NCBI RefSeq assembly: GCF_947500405.1
Contig: NZ_CANMRY010000003.1
Coordinates: 124,001 to 188,000, forward strand
DNA: 64,000 nucleotides
From: an uncultured Maribacter sp.
GTDB taxonomy: Bacteria > Bacteroidota > Bacteroidia > Flavobacteriales > Flavobacteriaceae
Direction: 5' to 3'
Within the stretch, counting starts at the first letter, position 1. Each line of letters opens with the position of its first letter. Position numbers and translations under genes: made by a program. The notes beneath the pieces are model-generated. The model saw only the letters and a program-made list of their open reading frames with translations. It was not told the DNA's origin and ran no database searches. Shown here piece after piece: positions 17,163-26,079 of this stretch.

Positions 17163-18158
17163 TTACTGTGCTGCTGGACAATAACAATCATACTTACGTT
17201 CTGATTGTCCAAAATCGTAGCCCACTGTTATTTGATGAAAACCTCCGTTATCAAAACGAATATCTCCCATTTGGTAAGAGTAGTTATAAGAAACTAAGAA
17301 ATTGTTAATATTAGCTCCTATAATTGGTGTTATTAATTGCAACCTTTGTTCTCCAAAAGTTCCGTTAGACTGAAACTGAGCACCATCAAAACTTCTACGA
17401 TAAGATATCCCCGCCCATAATCTCCCAAAATCTACATCTCTATAAACTTTTCCGTTTATATCTAATGTTTTTTCTTTTGTAAAATCTGTTAATTGAAATA
17501 ATACGGAAGGCTCTACTTGCCATTCGTTTCTTCCAAAAATATGACCAGCAGAAATTAAATATCTTTTTAAATTATCAATTTCTATAGCAGTATACAAATC
17601 TCTACCACTACCTAAAGCATTTAATACTGCCGCATGTGCATAAAAATCTCTATAATTATAAGACATTCCAAAATCTACATTAAAATAACCAACACTATTA
17701 TTAGTTCCATTGACAATAGGATCTGGAATCACACTTCTAAATTCAGATTCATCTAAATTACTTTGTAAATATCCTGCGCTTAAACCAAAAGATAGTTGGT
17801 TTAAAGACCTTACATCTCCACCACCCATTCGTAAGTGATGTGCGTATGTAGCTTTAAATCCTGTTTGCGAATGATATCCATTCGCATCATTATAAAATAT
17901 AGCACCTATTCCACTATCACTATCTGCAACTCTAAAATGCGCATTTAATGTCTGTAAACTTGGTGCTTCATCTACATTAAACCACTGTTTTCTAATAGTA
18001 CCACGAACTTTACCTCCTTCTCCAATACCTGCCATGGAAGGAAATACTAAATAATAGTTATCAGATAAATAATCAAAATATACTGGAATACCCTCCTGCG
18101 AATAAGAATTAAAACTTAACACAAAGAAAGAAAATAGAAATAAAATGCGGTTTTTCAT
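17163..18158 (-). CDS. PorP/SprF-family type IX secretion protein (solitary)
   Basis: 331 residues. The signal peptide ends near NSYSQ. The family features are FPSMAGIGEGGKVRGTIRKQWFNVDEAPSLQTLN near residue 38, the GIGAIFYNDANGYHSQTG stretch and a beta-barrel body; the C-terminus ends in the cysteine-containing KYDCYCPAAQ. Unlike the copy at 5.6 kb, no CHU_C adhesin gene or OmpA gene lies next to it, so its client must be encoded elsewhere or it serves the secretion system in general. It has its own plausible promoter upstream. Confidence 0.88.
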   Translation of the reverse strand: MKNRILFLFSFFVLSFNSYSQEGIPVYFDYLSDNYYLVFPSMAGIGEGGKVRGTIRKQWFNVDEAPSLQTLNAHFRVADSDSGIGAIFYNDANGYHSQTGFKATYAHHLRMGGGDVRSLNQLSFGLSAGYLQSNLDESEFRSVIPDPIVNGTNNSVGYFNVDFGMSYNYRDFYAHAAVLNALGSGRDLYTAIEIDNLKRYLISAGHIFGRNEWQVEPSVLFQLTDFTKEKTLDINGKVYRDVDFGRLWAGISYRRSFDGAQFQSNGTFGEQRLQLITPIIGANINNFLVSYNYSYQMGDIRFDNGGFHQITVGYDFGQSERKYDCYCPAAQ

Positions 18159-18192
18159 CTAGTAAATAGGGCTAATTGGTTGTTACACCTTG

Positions 18193-18225
18193 CAAACATA
18201 TAATATAACGAGACAAATACAACAA
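18193..18225 (-). promoter_or_regulatory. Promoter of the solitary PorP/SprF gene
   Basis: On the minus strand TTG (18225-18223), 22 bases, then TATGTTTG (18200-18193), which matches TAnnTTTG. The predicted start is near 18186, about 28 bases before the ATG. The spacer is at the long end of the accepted range. Confidence 0.45.
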
Positions 18226-18281
18226 TATTATCCAAGGTTTAACTAAGAATTACTTTGTATTTTTGTATAAAATTTAGATTC

Positions 18282-19184
18282 ATGAAGGAGTACACTATTA
18301 CAGTTGTTAGCACAAACAATCCTAACATATTAAAATTTGAAACAAATCACCTATTAACAAGTCATACTAATTACGAATTTAAAAATATTGATGAAGCAAA
18401 AAATTCACCTTTAGCGCAACAGTTATTTTATCTTCCTTTTATTAAGACTGTTTATATTTCTGGCAATTTTATTGGCTTAGAAAGGTATGATATTGTTGCT
18501 TGGGATGATGTTAAGGATGAAGTTGCAAAACAATTAGTAGAATACTTAAATTCTGGCGAGCTAGTTGTTATAGAAGAGAACACAGACAAACCTATTGCTG
18601 TAACGGTATATGCAGAAGTTACGCCTAACCCAACTACAATGAAATTTGTAGCTAGTAGAAAAATTGTTGCCACAGCTTTTGAGTTTAAGAATATTGATGA
18701 AGCAAAAGACTCTCCTTTAGCACTAGAGTTATTTCAACTTCCTTTTGTTAAACAAGTTTTTATTGATGAAAATTATGTTTCGGTCTCTAAATATGATGTT
18801 GCAGAATGGGAAGACATTACTATGCCTTTAAGAGAACTTATTAGAGAGTTTATTGCCGCAGGAAAACAAGTGGTTTCAGATTCTATTGAACAGCAAACAA
18901 AAGTTGCCGCTCCTATAGAAGTAGAAAAAGCGGTAAGCCTAGATGACACTTCTAAGCAAATTGTAGATATTTTAGAAGAATATGTAAAGCCAGCCGTCGC
19001 TAGTGATGGTGGTAATATTTTATTCCAATCTTATGAAGAAGACACTAAAACCGTAAATGTAATACTACAAGGTGCTTGCAGCGGTTGCCCGTCTTCTACT
19101 TATACTTTAAAAAATGGAATAGAAACTATGCTTAAAAATATGATGGGCGATAAAATAAACGAGGTAGTTGCTGTAAACGGTTAA
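18282..19184 (+). CDS. Nfu/NifU-type iron-sulfur carrier with two Nfu N-terminal domains
   Basis: 300 residues from the ATG at 18282; an earlier in-frame ATG at 18255 adds nine residues (MYFCIKFRF) that do not fit the family. Two tandem Nfu_N-like domains share the sequence FEFKNIDEAKxSPLA (about residues 5-95 and 108-195). The C-terminal NifU domain (about 223-300) has the Fe-S ligand pair Cys266/Cys269 in GACSGCPSS. Nfu proteins carry [4Fe-4S] clusters to client enzymes. The first N-domain has lost the PNPxTMKF motif kept in the second. A dodecin gene follows after 69 bases. Confidence 0.93.
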   Translation: MKEYTITVVSTNNPNILKFETNHLLTSHTNYEFKNIDEAKNSPLAQQLFYLPFIKTVYISGNFIGLERYDIVAWDDVKDEVAKQLVEYLNSGELVVIEENTDKPIAVTVYAEVTPNPTTMKFVASRKIVATAFEFKNIDEAKDSPLALELFQLPFVKQVFIDENYVSVSKYDVAEWEDITMPLRELIREFIAAGKQVVSDSIEQQTKVAAPIEVEKAVSLDDTSKQIVDILEEYVKPAVASDGGNILFQSYEEDTKTVNVILQGACSGCPSSTYTLKNGIETMLKNMMGDKINEVVAVNG

Positions 19185-19253
19185 CTGCTTTGCTTTAGGT
19201 TTAGGGATTTCTGTTTTATTTTCTTACTTTAGAGAAAACAAAAATCATTAATT

Positions 19254-19454
19254 ATGGCAATTTTAAAAGTTATTGAAGTATTAGCAAATTCTAGCAAAAG
19301 TTGGGAAGACGCAACTAAAAAAGCAGTTTCTCATGCTTCTAAAAGTGTAAAAAACATTCGTTCTGTATATGTACAGGACCAAAGTGCAAGTGTAGAAGAC
19401 GGCGAGGTTACGGATTTTAGAGTAAACCTAAAAATTACTTTTGAAGTAAAATAA
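19254..19454 (+). CDS. Dodecin-family small protein
   Basis: 66 residues, the full family length. The strand-helix-strand-strand pattern fits dodecin (ILKVIEVLANSSKSWEDATKKAVSHAS, then VEDGEVTDFRVNLKITFEV). Dodecins form hollow 12-mers that store FMN/riboflavin or related ligands. The tryptophan that stacks on flavin in characterised dodecins falls around position 37, where this protein has Ser in IRSVYVQDQ, so ligand binding may differ. Followed by a strong terminator. Confidence 0.9.
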   Translation: MAILKVIEVLANSSKSWEDATKKAVSHASKSVKNIRSVYVQDQSASVEDGEVTDFRVNLKITFEVK

Positions 19455-19472
19455 ATTACAAATACTATTCTT

Positions 19473-19498
19473 AAAGCGCCTAACTAGGCGCTTTTTTT
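19473..19498 (+). terminator. Terminator after dodecin
   Basis: AAAGCGCC (19473-19480) pairs with GGCGCTTT (19487-19494) around a short loop, followed by TTTT on the plus strand. It overlaps the end of the convergent tsaB gene. Confidence 0.8.
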
Positions 19499-20177
19499 AT
19501 TCCTTTTTCTTTTTTTGTAACAAAACAAAATCTTTTAAGTAATAAGGCTCAAAGTAAGCTACATCTTGAAAATTCTTGTCTTTGAATTTCTGATAAGATA
19601 ATGATGCCATTTCTTTTGCTGAAGGGATAACTGTAGTATAAAATTCAAAATTAGGATGTGTTAAAATCTCTTTACACTTTTCGGCTCCACTTCCAGCAAT
19701 AATGACTTTCCCTTTTTCTGTATAATCTCTAAAAGAACTTTCGTCAATAATTTCTGCACGAGTTTCTCTTATTTCTGAATAAGAAGCGTTAAAAACAGAA
19801 GAATACACTTCCATTCTTCTTGCATCTAAAACCGGAATAATTACTGCATTTTCTTCCATAACTACTTGATACGACATACTTTCCAGTGTGGCTATAGAGA
19901 TTAAAGGAACATCTAAAGAAAAACATAGTCCCTTTGCTGCAGACACCCCTATACGCAAACCTGTATAAGAACCTGGGCCTTTACTTACCGCAATGGCATC
20001 TATATCTTTAATAGACAGGGAAGCTTCTTGCAAAGCTTCCTCTATAAATACGTGTAATTGTTCTGCATGTGAATAATTAGAAGAGTTATGCTCTTTTAAA
20101 ACAATAAGCTCTCCATCTTTTGCTATACTAACAGAACAGTTAGTTGTTGCGGTTTCTAAATTTAAAATTATCGCCAT
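19497..20177 (-). CDS. tsaB: tRNA threonylcarbamoyladenosine biosynthesis protein TsaB
   Basis: 226 residues. N-terminal ILNLETATTNCSVSI, the YSHAEQLHVFIEEAL motif and the hallmark SKGPGSYTGLRIGVSAAKGL (about 64-83) identify TsaB (YeaZ), the ASKHA-fold partner of TsaD and TsaE in making t6A at position 37 of ANN-decoding tRNAs. It lacks the metal-binding histidines of TsaD, as expected. It lies 18 bases after the TolC-like gene and could be the last gene of the efflux transcript, although the functions are unrelated. Confidence 0.95.
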   Translation of the reverse strand: MAIILNLETATTNCSVSIAKDGELIVLKEHNSSNYSHAEQLHVFIEEALQEASLSIKDIDAIAVSKGPGSYTGLRIGVSAAKGLCFSLDVPLISIATLESMSYQVVMEENAVIIPVLDARRMEVYSSVFNASYSEIRETRAEIIDESSFRDYTEKGKVIIAGSGAEKCKEILTHPNFEFYTTVIPSAKEMASLSYQKFKDKNFQDVAYFEPYYLKDFVLLQKKKKE

Positions 20178-20195
20178 AATGGCTACAAATATAAT

Positions 20196-21566
20196 CTAGT
20201 TTAAGCTAATAGGAATACCAAAATAGAATTCCAGTATTTTTAATCTAAAAATATAATCGCATTTGGCACGTACTACATCTGCTTCTGCATTATCTACTCT
20301 AGATTGTGCCTGACTAAAATCGAAAGCATTCATTAAACCAACATCAAAACGCTCTTTAGAATAATTGTAAGCTAGGCGTCTTGCTTCTAAAGTTTTCTCC
20401 GCAGCCTCATAGGCTTTCTGAAAAGTTTTTACATCTACGTAGGCTTGTTGAATATTAGATTCTAAATCTAGCTTGTCCTGCTCTAACTGCAATTTGCTTT
20501 TCTCCAAAGAAATAGCTGCTCTTTTTATGTTGTTTTTAACGCTAAAACCATTAAAAACTGGCACACTTAATTGCGCTCCATAAGATACCCCATCAAAAAT
20601 CCAAAGCTGATCAGTAAAATTAGGAGTGTAAAAAGAAACGGTTTCAGGGTTAGCTAGATCAACAGGTGCTAAAATTTCATTACGATTAGAATACCCCGTG
20701 CTATATCTAAAAGAAGCAGATAAAGTAGGATATAAAGCCCCTTTAGCTATTTTAACATCTTTCTCTGCAAGTGAAACATTAGACTCTGATAACTTAATAT
20801 CATTTCTATAGGTTAACGCTTTATTATAAATATCTTTTACCGAATTATTTAAAACATCTGAAGGTGGAATTTCATAGGTTTCATCCGAAACATCAAAATT
20901 CTGATAATCTGTAATTTGTAAAAGTTGCGAAAGACTTATTCTTGAAATTAACACCAAACTTTCACCGTTTACAATTTGCTGTTCTTGTGTAGCAGCTGTA
21001 GCTTCAATCTCTAGTAAATCTCCTTTGGGAACAACACCCGATTCTACTAATTCCTTGGTTCTTTTTAAATCTTGTTCCGTAATTGCATACTGTGCTCTTG
21101 CCACTTTTAAAGCTTCTTTATTAGACAACACCTGTAAATATGCATTAGCAACGTTTAAACGAATATCGTCTTTTAAATCTTCTAATCTATATTGACTAGC
21201 AATAGCACTCAACTTTGCTCTATTTAAAGCATGAATATTACGCATACCATTAAACAAAGTAACACTAGAACTTAAACTCCCACTACCCGAAAAAGTAGAC
21301 TGATTTGTTGGCGCGTTTGTTCCTGGAACAATAGAAAAACCTGTATTATTACTTGCACTTATAGAAGAATTTAAATTTGGCAAAAAATTACCAAAAGCAT
21401 CAGACTCTTCAATTTTAGTATTCTCTAAATCTAAGGCAAACTGTTCAATAGTAAGGTTGTTTTCTACTGCATAAGTAACACACTCTTCTAAAGTCCATTT
21501 CTTTTCCTGCGCAGAAGCAATACCCAGCACTAAAACTAAAAATAGTGTTGTTATTTTAAATTTCAT
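20196..21566 (-). CDS. TolC-family outer-membrane efflux protein
   Basis: 456 residues with signal peptide (cut near IASAQ). Two OEP repeats of long coiled-coil helices are visible: EECVTYAVENNLTIEQ near residue 27, the RLNVANAYLQVLSNKEALKVA stretch, and a second copy around LESNIQQAYVDVKTFQKAYEAAEKTLEARRLAY. TolC-like trimers form the exit duct of tripartite pumps. It follows the second adaptor gene in the same operon and is the only exit protein there, so it probably serves both adaptor/permease sets. Confidence 0.93.
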   Translation of the reverse strand: MKFKITTLFLVLVLGIASAQEKKWTLEECVTYAVENNLTIEQFALDLENTKIEESDAFGNFLPNLNSSISASNNTGFSIVPGTNAPTNQSTFSGSGSLSSSVTLFNGMRNIHALNRAKLSAIASQYRLEDLKDDIRLNVANAYLQVLSNKEALKVARAQYAITEQDLKRTKELVESGVVPKGDLLEIEATAATQEQQIVNGESLVLISRISLSQLLQITDYQNFDVSDETYEIPPSDVLNNSVKDIYNKALTYRNDIKLSESNVSLAEKDVKIAKGALYPTLSASFRYSTGYSNRNEILAPVDLANPETVSFYTPNFTDQLWIFDGVSYGAQLSVPVFNGFSVKNNIKRAAISLEKSKLQLEQDKLDLESNIQQAYVDVKTFQKAYEAAEKTLEARRLAYNYSKERFDVGLMNAFDFSQAQSRVDNAEADVVRAKCDYIFRLKILEFYFGIPISLN

Positions 21567-21598
21567 TTTTGATTGTTTTTGATTATTGATTGATGTTT

Positions 21599-22756
21599 TT
21601 ACTCTTCATTTTCTTCGGAATCTTCCCCTTTTTTATCTTCATCACCAATTTTAATAGGCTCTGTTTTATTCCATTGTTTTACCTCATCTTCTTCAGTAAT
21701 ACCTGAAATAATTTCTACATTAACTCCATCTGATATTCCAATTTCAATATTTTTTCTTTCAAACTTTTGGTCTTCTACATTACCATTAGCAACTTCTACA
21801 TAAGGTTCATCTGTTTTTTTATCAAACTGTAGTAACGCTTCTGGAATTACAAGAACATCTTCTTTTTTTTCTAATACAATAGATGCATTTGCACTATACC
21901 CTGCACGGATAAAAAGGTCATCTTTAATTTCTACATCTCCTTCTATTCTAAATTGAACAGCTCCTGTTTCTTCTACACCTTTAGGTGCTATAAATTTTAA
22001 TTTTGCATCTAACTCTACATCTTCAACCGCTCCTAAACTAATTTTTAAAGGCGTACCTACTTTTAATTTTCCTACTTCACCTTCATCTACTTTTCCTTCA
22101 AAAATCATTTTATTTAAATCTGCAATGGAAGCAATAGTAGTACCATCATTAAAATTATTACTTTGAATAACTTGATCCCCTTCTTCTACAGGAATTTCTA
22201 AAATTGTACCAGCCACTGTGGCTCTAATATTTGTATTTGCACTAGAAGAACCTCCAGAAGAACCCACTCTAATAATTTGATAATCTGCTCTAGAATTTTT
22301 TAGTTCCTGTTGCGCTTGGTTGTATTGTAATTGAATTGCGTTAAAGTCTTGACTAGAAATTACACCTTTATCAAAAAGGTTTTTATTCCTATCAAATTCT
22401 ATCTTAACATTATTTAATGCCAACTCTGCATTACGAACCCTACCTCTGGACTGGTTTAAAGATTGTTCATTAGGAACCACTTTAATAAGTGCAATTAAAT
22501 CTCCAGCCTTAACTTTTGCCCCTTCTTCTAAATATATTTTTTGAATAATACCAGAAATTTGAGGTTTTATCTCTACTTCTTCTTCTGGCACAACTTTCCC
22601 CGTTGCTACCGTTTTTTTCTCTATACTAGAAATAAATGGTTTACTAGTTTCATACGTAATTGCAGATTTGCTATTAGATTTTATAAAAAATACAGCAGCC
22701 CATAACGCACCTAATACCAAAAGACTTATTAGAATATACTTTACAGTTTTGTTCAT
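21599..22756 (-). CDS. Efflux periplasmic adaptor (MacA/HlyD-like), copy 2
   Basis: 385 residues. One N-terminal membrane helix (about 6-25), lipoyl-like halves (EVEIKPQISGIIQKIYLEEGAKVKAGDLIA, later ATVAGTILEIPVEEGDQV), a hairpin coiled coil between them (about 100-165) and a beta-barrel/membrane-proximal part (ISLGAVEDVELDAKLKFIAPKG). The tail is Glu-rich. It is a paralogue of the adaptor at 26.1 kb, sharing the blocks IASIADLNKMIFEGKVDEGEVGK and IAPKGVEETGAVQF. It bridges permease and TolC in the periplasm. Confidence 0.93.
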   Translation of the reverse strand: MNKTVKYILISLLVLGALWAAVFFIKSNSKSAITYETSKPFISSIEKKTVATGKVVPEEEVEIKPQISGIIQKIYLEEGAKVKAGDLIALIKVVPNEQSLNQSRGRVRNAELALNNVKIEFDRNKNLFDKGVISSQDFNAIQLQYNQAQQELKNSRADYQIIRVGSSGGSSSANTNIRATVAGTILEIPVEEGDQVIQSNNFNDGTTIASIADLNKMIFEGKVDEGEVGKLKVGTPLKISLGAVEDVELDAKLKFIAPKGVEETGAVQFRIEGDVEIKDDLFIRAGYSANASIVLEKKEDVLVIPEALLQFDKKTDEPYVEVANGNVEDQKFERKNIEIGISDGVNVEIISGITEEDEVKQWNKTEPIKIGDEDKKGEDSEENEE

Positions 22757-22788
22757 TTTAATTTTTGTTTATTTTATGTTTGGTTTTA

Positions 22789-24051
22789 TTATTCTTCTCT
22801 TAATGCATCTATTGGTTTAATACTTACTGCTCTTTGCGCTGGAATTAAACCTATTAATGTTCCTAAAATTACCATGATTGTCAAAGCTCCTAAAACATAA
22901 GGTATGGGTACTGTTGGGTTGGCATATGGAAAGTCTGCATCTTTAGTAAAGGCATTTAATCCACTAAGTAAGCCCGCACCTAATATAATACCCACTACTC
23001 CTGCTATAAGGGTTAAAAAAACAGACTCTAATATAATTTGATTTCTTACTTCTGAGGGGGTTGCCCCTAATGCTCTGCGCACTCCTAATTCTTTGGTACG
23101 TTCTTTTACCGAAATTAAAAGTATATTCCCAATACCTATTACTCCTGCCAATATGGTAGCTATACCTACTACTAAGGACATAAACGTTAATCCGTCTGCA
23201 AAACCCATAATTTCACCAAAGCGTTCGCCTAAATTAAAAGAACCAAACGCTCTTTCATCTTTAGGGTTTACTCTATGTGTACTTTTTAATATTGCTTTTA
23301 TATCTTTTTCTACCTGTACAACATCTGCATCATCATAAGCAGCTATACATAAATAGCCTACATTATCCCCAGAATTATACAATTTACGATACGTAGAAAA
23401 TGGAATAAACATAGCACTATCCGAGTCGAAACTTACCCCTTGTGCTAATTTATGCACTCCTATTACTTGAAAATATACATTCCCTACACGAACATAAGAA
23501 CCCACAGGGTCTTCTCCTTTTTTATAGAGTTCTTGTTGTATACGTTCCCCTATAACAATAACCTTTCTGGCTTGGTCCATATCTTCTTGGTTTATGAACC
23601 TACCTCCATCAAATATTTTTTTTGTAGATATTTTTGTGTATATAGGATAATCCCCATTTAATGTATAAGAACCAGATTTTTGGCCTCTAACTGTATATAC
23701 TGGTCTAGAACCAAATTGTCCTTGCGTAATTCTTGGTGCTATGTATTGTATTTCAGGAATTCTATTTTCTAAAGTTTCTACATCTCCCAATTTAAGCTGC
23801 ATAGATCTACCTGTTTTAAAACCATCATACGGCATGCTTGTATTTTGTGCCCAAACAAACATACTATTCATAGCTACGGTTTTAAAAGCTTTATCAAAAC
23901 CATTATCTAAACCTTTAGCTGCACCAGAAAGTGCTACATATATAAAAATACCCCAAAGAACACCTATTACTGTAATTATTGTCCTGGTTTTATTCTTACT
24001 TATAGAACCAAAAATCTCTTGCCATGTATTGCTGTCAAATAAAAACTTCAT
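22789..24051 (-). CDS. FtsX/MacB-type ABC permease, efflux operon
   Basis: 420 residues: N-terminal helix after the WQEIFGSISKNKTRTIITVIGVLWG motif, a periplasmic MacB-PCD domain (about 45-270) and three C-terminal helices of the FtsX fold with VKERTKELGVRRALGATPSEVRNQIILESV at about 310. No ATPase domain is fused, unlike MacB. It begins one base after the stop of the permease gene upstream. MacB-type systems push substrates from the periplasm through TolC by mechanotransmission; the substrate here is unknown. Confidence 0.92.
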   Translation of the reverse strand: MKFLFDSNTWQEIFGSISKNKTRTIITVIGVLWGIFIYVALSGAAKGLDNGFDKAFKTVAMNSMFVWAQNTSMPYDGFKTGRSMQLKLGDVETLENRIPEIQYIAPRITQGQFGSRPVYTVRGQKSGSYTLNGDYPIYTKISTKKIFDGGRFINQEDMDQARKVIVIGERIQQELYKKGEDPVGSYVRVGNVYFQVIGVHKLAQGVSFDSDSAMFIPFSTYRKLYNSGDNVGYLCIAAYDDADVVQVEKDIKAILKSTHRVNPKDERAFGSFNLGERFGEIMGFADGLTFMSLVVGIATILAGVIGIGNILLISVKERTKELGVRRALGATPSEVRNQIILESVFLTLIAGVVGIILGAGLLSGLNAFTKDADFPYANPTVPIPYVLGALTIMVILGTLIGLIPAQRAVSIKPIDALREE

Positions 24052-24052
24052 A

Positions 24053-25282
24053 TTATTCGTCTCTTAATGCTACAATAGGTTTAATTCTTGCTGCTCTTTT
24101 TGCTGGTATATACCCTGCAATTGCACCAAAAATAATTAACAAAATTGTTGCTCCAATTGCAATTGGCATATCAATATAGGGGTCTGTTATAAAACGGTCT
24201 TTTAATTTATCTCCCATAGAATTTAGAATGGCTATTCCTATAATCATTCCTATGAAACCAAAAACTGTAGTAATAAAAACAGATTCTAATAAAATAGTTC
24301 CTATTACTGCTTTTGGTGTGGCTCCTAAAGCTTTTCTAATACCTAATTCTTTAGTACGCTCTTTTACTACAAAAACCATAATATTACTAATACCTATAAT
24401 ACCTGCTATGATAGTACCTATTGCTACAAAACCAACAATCATTTGTAAAACAAAAGCCATTTGTTGTGTGTTTTTTAAACCCTCTGCAACGTTTCTTACA
24501 TAAAGGCCGTTCTGATCATTAGGGTTAATAAACTTTTTATTCTTTATAAATTCTGTTATTCCTTTATCTAATGCCAATGCTCCTGCATACCCTAGTTCTG
24601 GCCTAAAGGCTACAATAATTTGGTCTACCTTATCTGTATTTTTTTCTATTAACTGCCTTGTAGTATATGGTATATAAATACGTCTTTCTTCATCATCGCC
24701 ACCTTCGTCTTGGTATACTCCAATAACTTTAAATGCGCTCCCTGCAATGTCTATATATTTTCCCATTGCATTTTTTGCACCAAATAGGTCTTTTTCTACC
24801 AGACGACCAATAACGGCAGTTTTACTCTTTTCCTTAATATCTTTTACATTAAGATACCTGCCTTTCATAATAATAGTCTTCTCTGCTATTTGATGTGATG
24901 GTGCTACTGCTCTTGTAGAATAATTATTAGATTCATTTTTATATTTTACTAGACCATTTCTTGATATTCTTGGTGTAATATATTCTAGAAAAATTGGAAA
25001 ATTGGTTTTAATATCTTCTAAATCCGAATTATCAAATTCTATTCGTCTTCCAGATTTATAACCTTTATATGGTTTTGATGTTTGTCCAGGAAAAAGGGTA
25101 ATAATGTTTTGCGCGTCATCCTCAAAAAACTTAGAAAAAGTGTTTTTAAGACCATTACCAAAACCAAAAAGAACTACAAAAATTAAAATACCTAAAGCAA
25201 CCGTAAACCCAGATAAAAATGTTCTAAGTTTATTTTTTTGAATAGTTTCAAAAATTTCTTTCCAGTTGTCTCTACTAAACAT
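24053..25282 (-). CDS. FtsX/MacB-type ABC permease, efflux operon
   Basis: 409 residues with the same plan: WKEIFETIQKNKLRTFLSGFTVALGI, MacB-PCD periplasmic domain (about 45-265), FtsX helices with VKERTKELGIRKALGATPKAVIGTILLESV. Its start overlaps the end of the ATPase gene by 8 bases, so translation is coupled. It most resembles the 28.5 kb permease in its N-terminal block, while the 22.8 kb gene resembles the 27.2 kb one, which suggests that a two-permease unit was duplicated. Confidence 0.92.
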   Translation of the reverse strand: MFSRDNWKEIFETIQKNKLRTFLSGFTVALGILIFVVLFGFGNGLKNTFSKFFEDDAQNIITLFPGQTSKPYKGYKSGRRIEFDNSDLEDIKTNFPIFLEYITPRISRNGLVKYKNESNNYSTRAVAPSHQIAEKTIIMKGRYLNVKDIKEKSKTAVIGRLVEKDLFGAKNAMGKYIDIAGSAFKVIGVYQDEGGDDEERRIYIPYTTRQLIEKNTDKVDQIIVAFRPELGYAGALALDKGITEFIKNKKFINPNDQNGLYVRNVAEGLKNTQQMAFVLQMIVGFVAIGTIIAGIIGISNIMVFVVKERTKELGIRKALGATPKAVIGTILLESVFITTVFGFIGMIIGIAILNSMGDKLKDRFITDPYIDMPIAIGATILLIIFGAIAGYIPAKRAARIKPIVALRDE

Positions 25283-25976
25283 ATTGAGATGCTCTTACTT
25301 GCTCTACTTTTTTATCTTCAATAATAACTCCGTCTTTCAAATGTACTATACGTTTACACATATCTGCAATATCTGGCTCATGCGTTACTAAAAGAATAGT
25401 ATTCCCTTGGTCATTAATTTTCTGAATAAGATCCATTACCTCATAAGAGGTTTTACTATCTAATGCCCCTGTTGGCTCATCTGCCAAAAGTACTTTAGGT
25501 TCTGCTGCCATTGCTCTTGCAATTGCAACTCTTTGTTTTTGTCCCCCAGACAACTCGTTAGGTAAATGTGTTGCCCATTCCTTAAGACCTACTTGCTCTA
25601 AATATTTTAGCGCTTTTTCTTGGCGTTCTTTACGACCTACTTTTTGATAGTATAATGGTAGCGCTACATTTTCCATAGCACTTTTGTAATTTATTAAATT
25701 GAAGGATTGAAAAACAAAGCCCAAAAATTTATTTCTATACTGAGCTGCTTTGGTTTCATTTAAATTTTTAATTGGAACACCATCTAACGTATAAGAACCT
25801 TCATCTAACTCATCTAACATTCCTAAAATATTTAAAAGTGTAGATTTTCCAGAACCAGAAGACCCCATAATAGCTACTAATTCTCCTTCTTTTACCGAAA
25901 AATTAATTCCTTTTAACACGTGCAATGAATTGCTACCCATTTTATAAGATTTGTGAAGATCTTTTATTTCTATCAT
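25275..25976 (-). CDS. ABC transporter ATPase (MacB/LolD-like)
   Basis: 233 residues with every ABC motif intact: Walker A GSSGSGKST (38-46), Q-loop Gln90, signature LSGGQ (142-146), Walker B VLLADE (162-167) and switch His199. It belongs to the LolD/MacB/FtsE-like subfamily that works with FtsX-type permeases. It is the only ATPase among four permease genes, so it probably energises both pairs. Spacing to the upstream adaptor is about 100 bases, leaving room for internal regulation, but I see no clear promoter there. Confidence 0.96.
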   Translation of the reverse strand: MIEIKDLHKSYKMGSNSLHVLKGINFSVKEGELVAIMGSSGSGKSTLLNILGMLDELDEGSYTLDGVPIKNLNETKAAQYRNKFLGFVFQSFNLINYKSAMENVALPLYYQKVGRKERQEKALKYLEQVGLKEWATHLPNELSGGQKQRVAIARAMAAEPKVLLADEPTGALDSKTSYEVMDLIQKINDQGNTILLVTHEPDIADMCKRIVHLKDGVIIEDKKVEQVRASQYV

Positions 25977-26079
25977 AATAGTTATCTTATTTTTTGATGG
26001 CTATTTTTTAAACACATAACAGTTAGACATCTAAGTTCCTGAATTGTTACGTTTTTCTTTCAAAATTATTTGTTAAATA

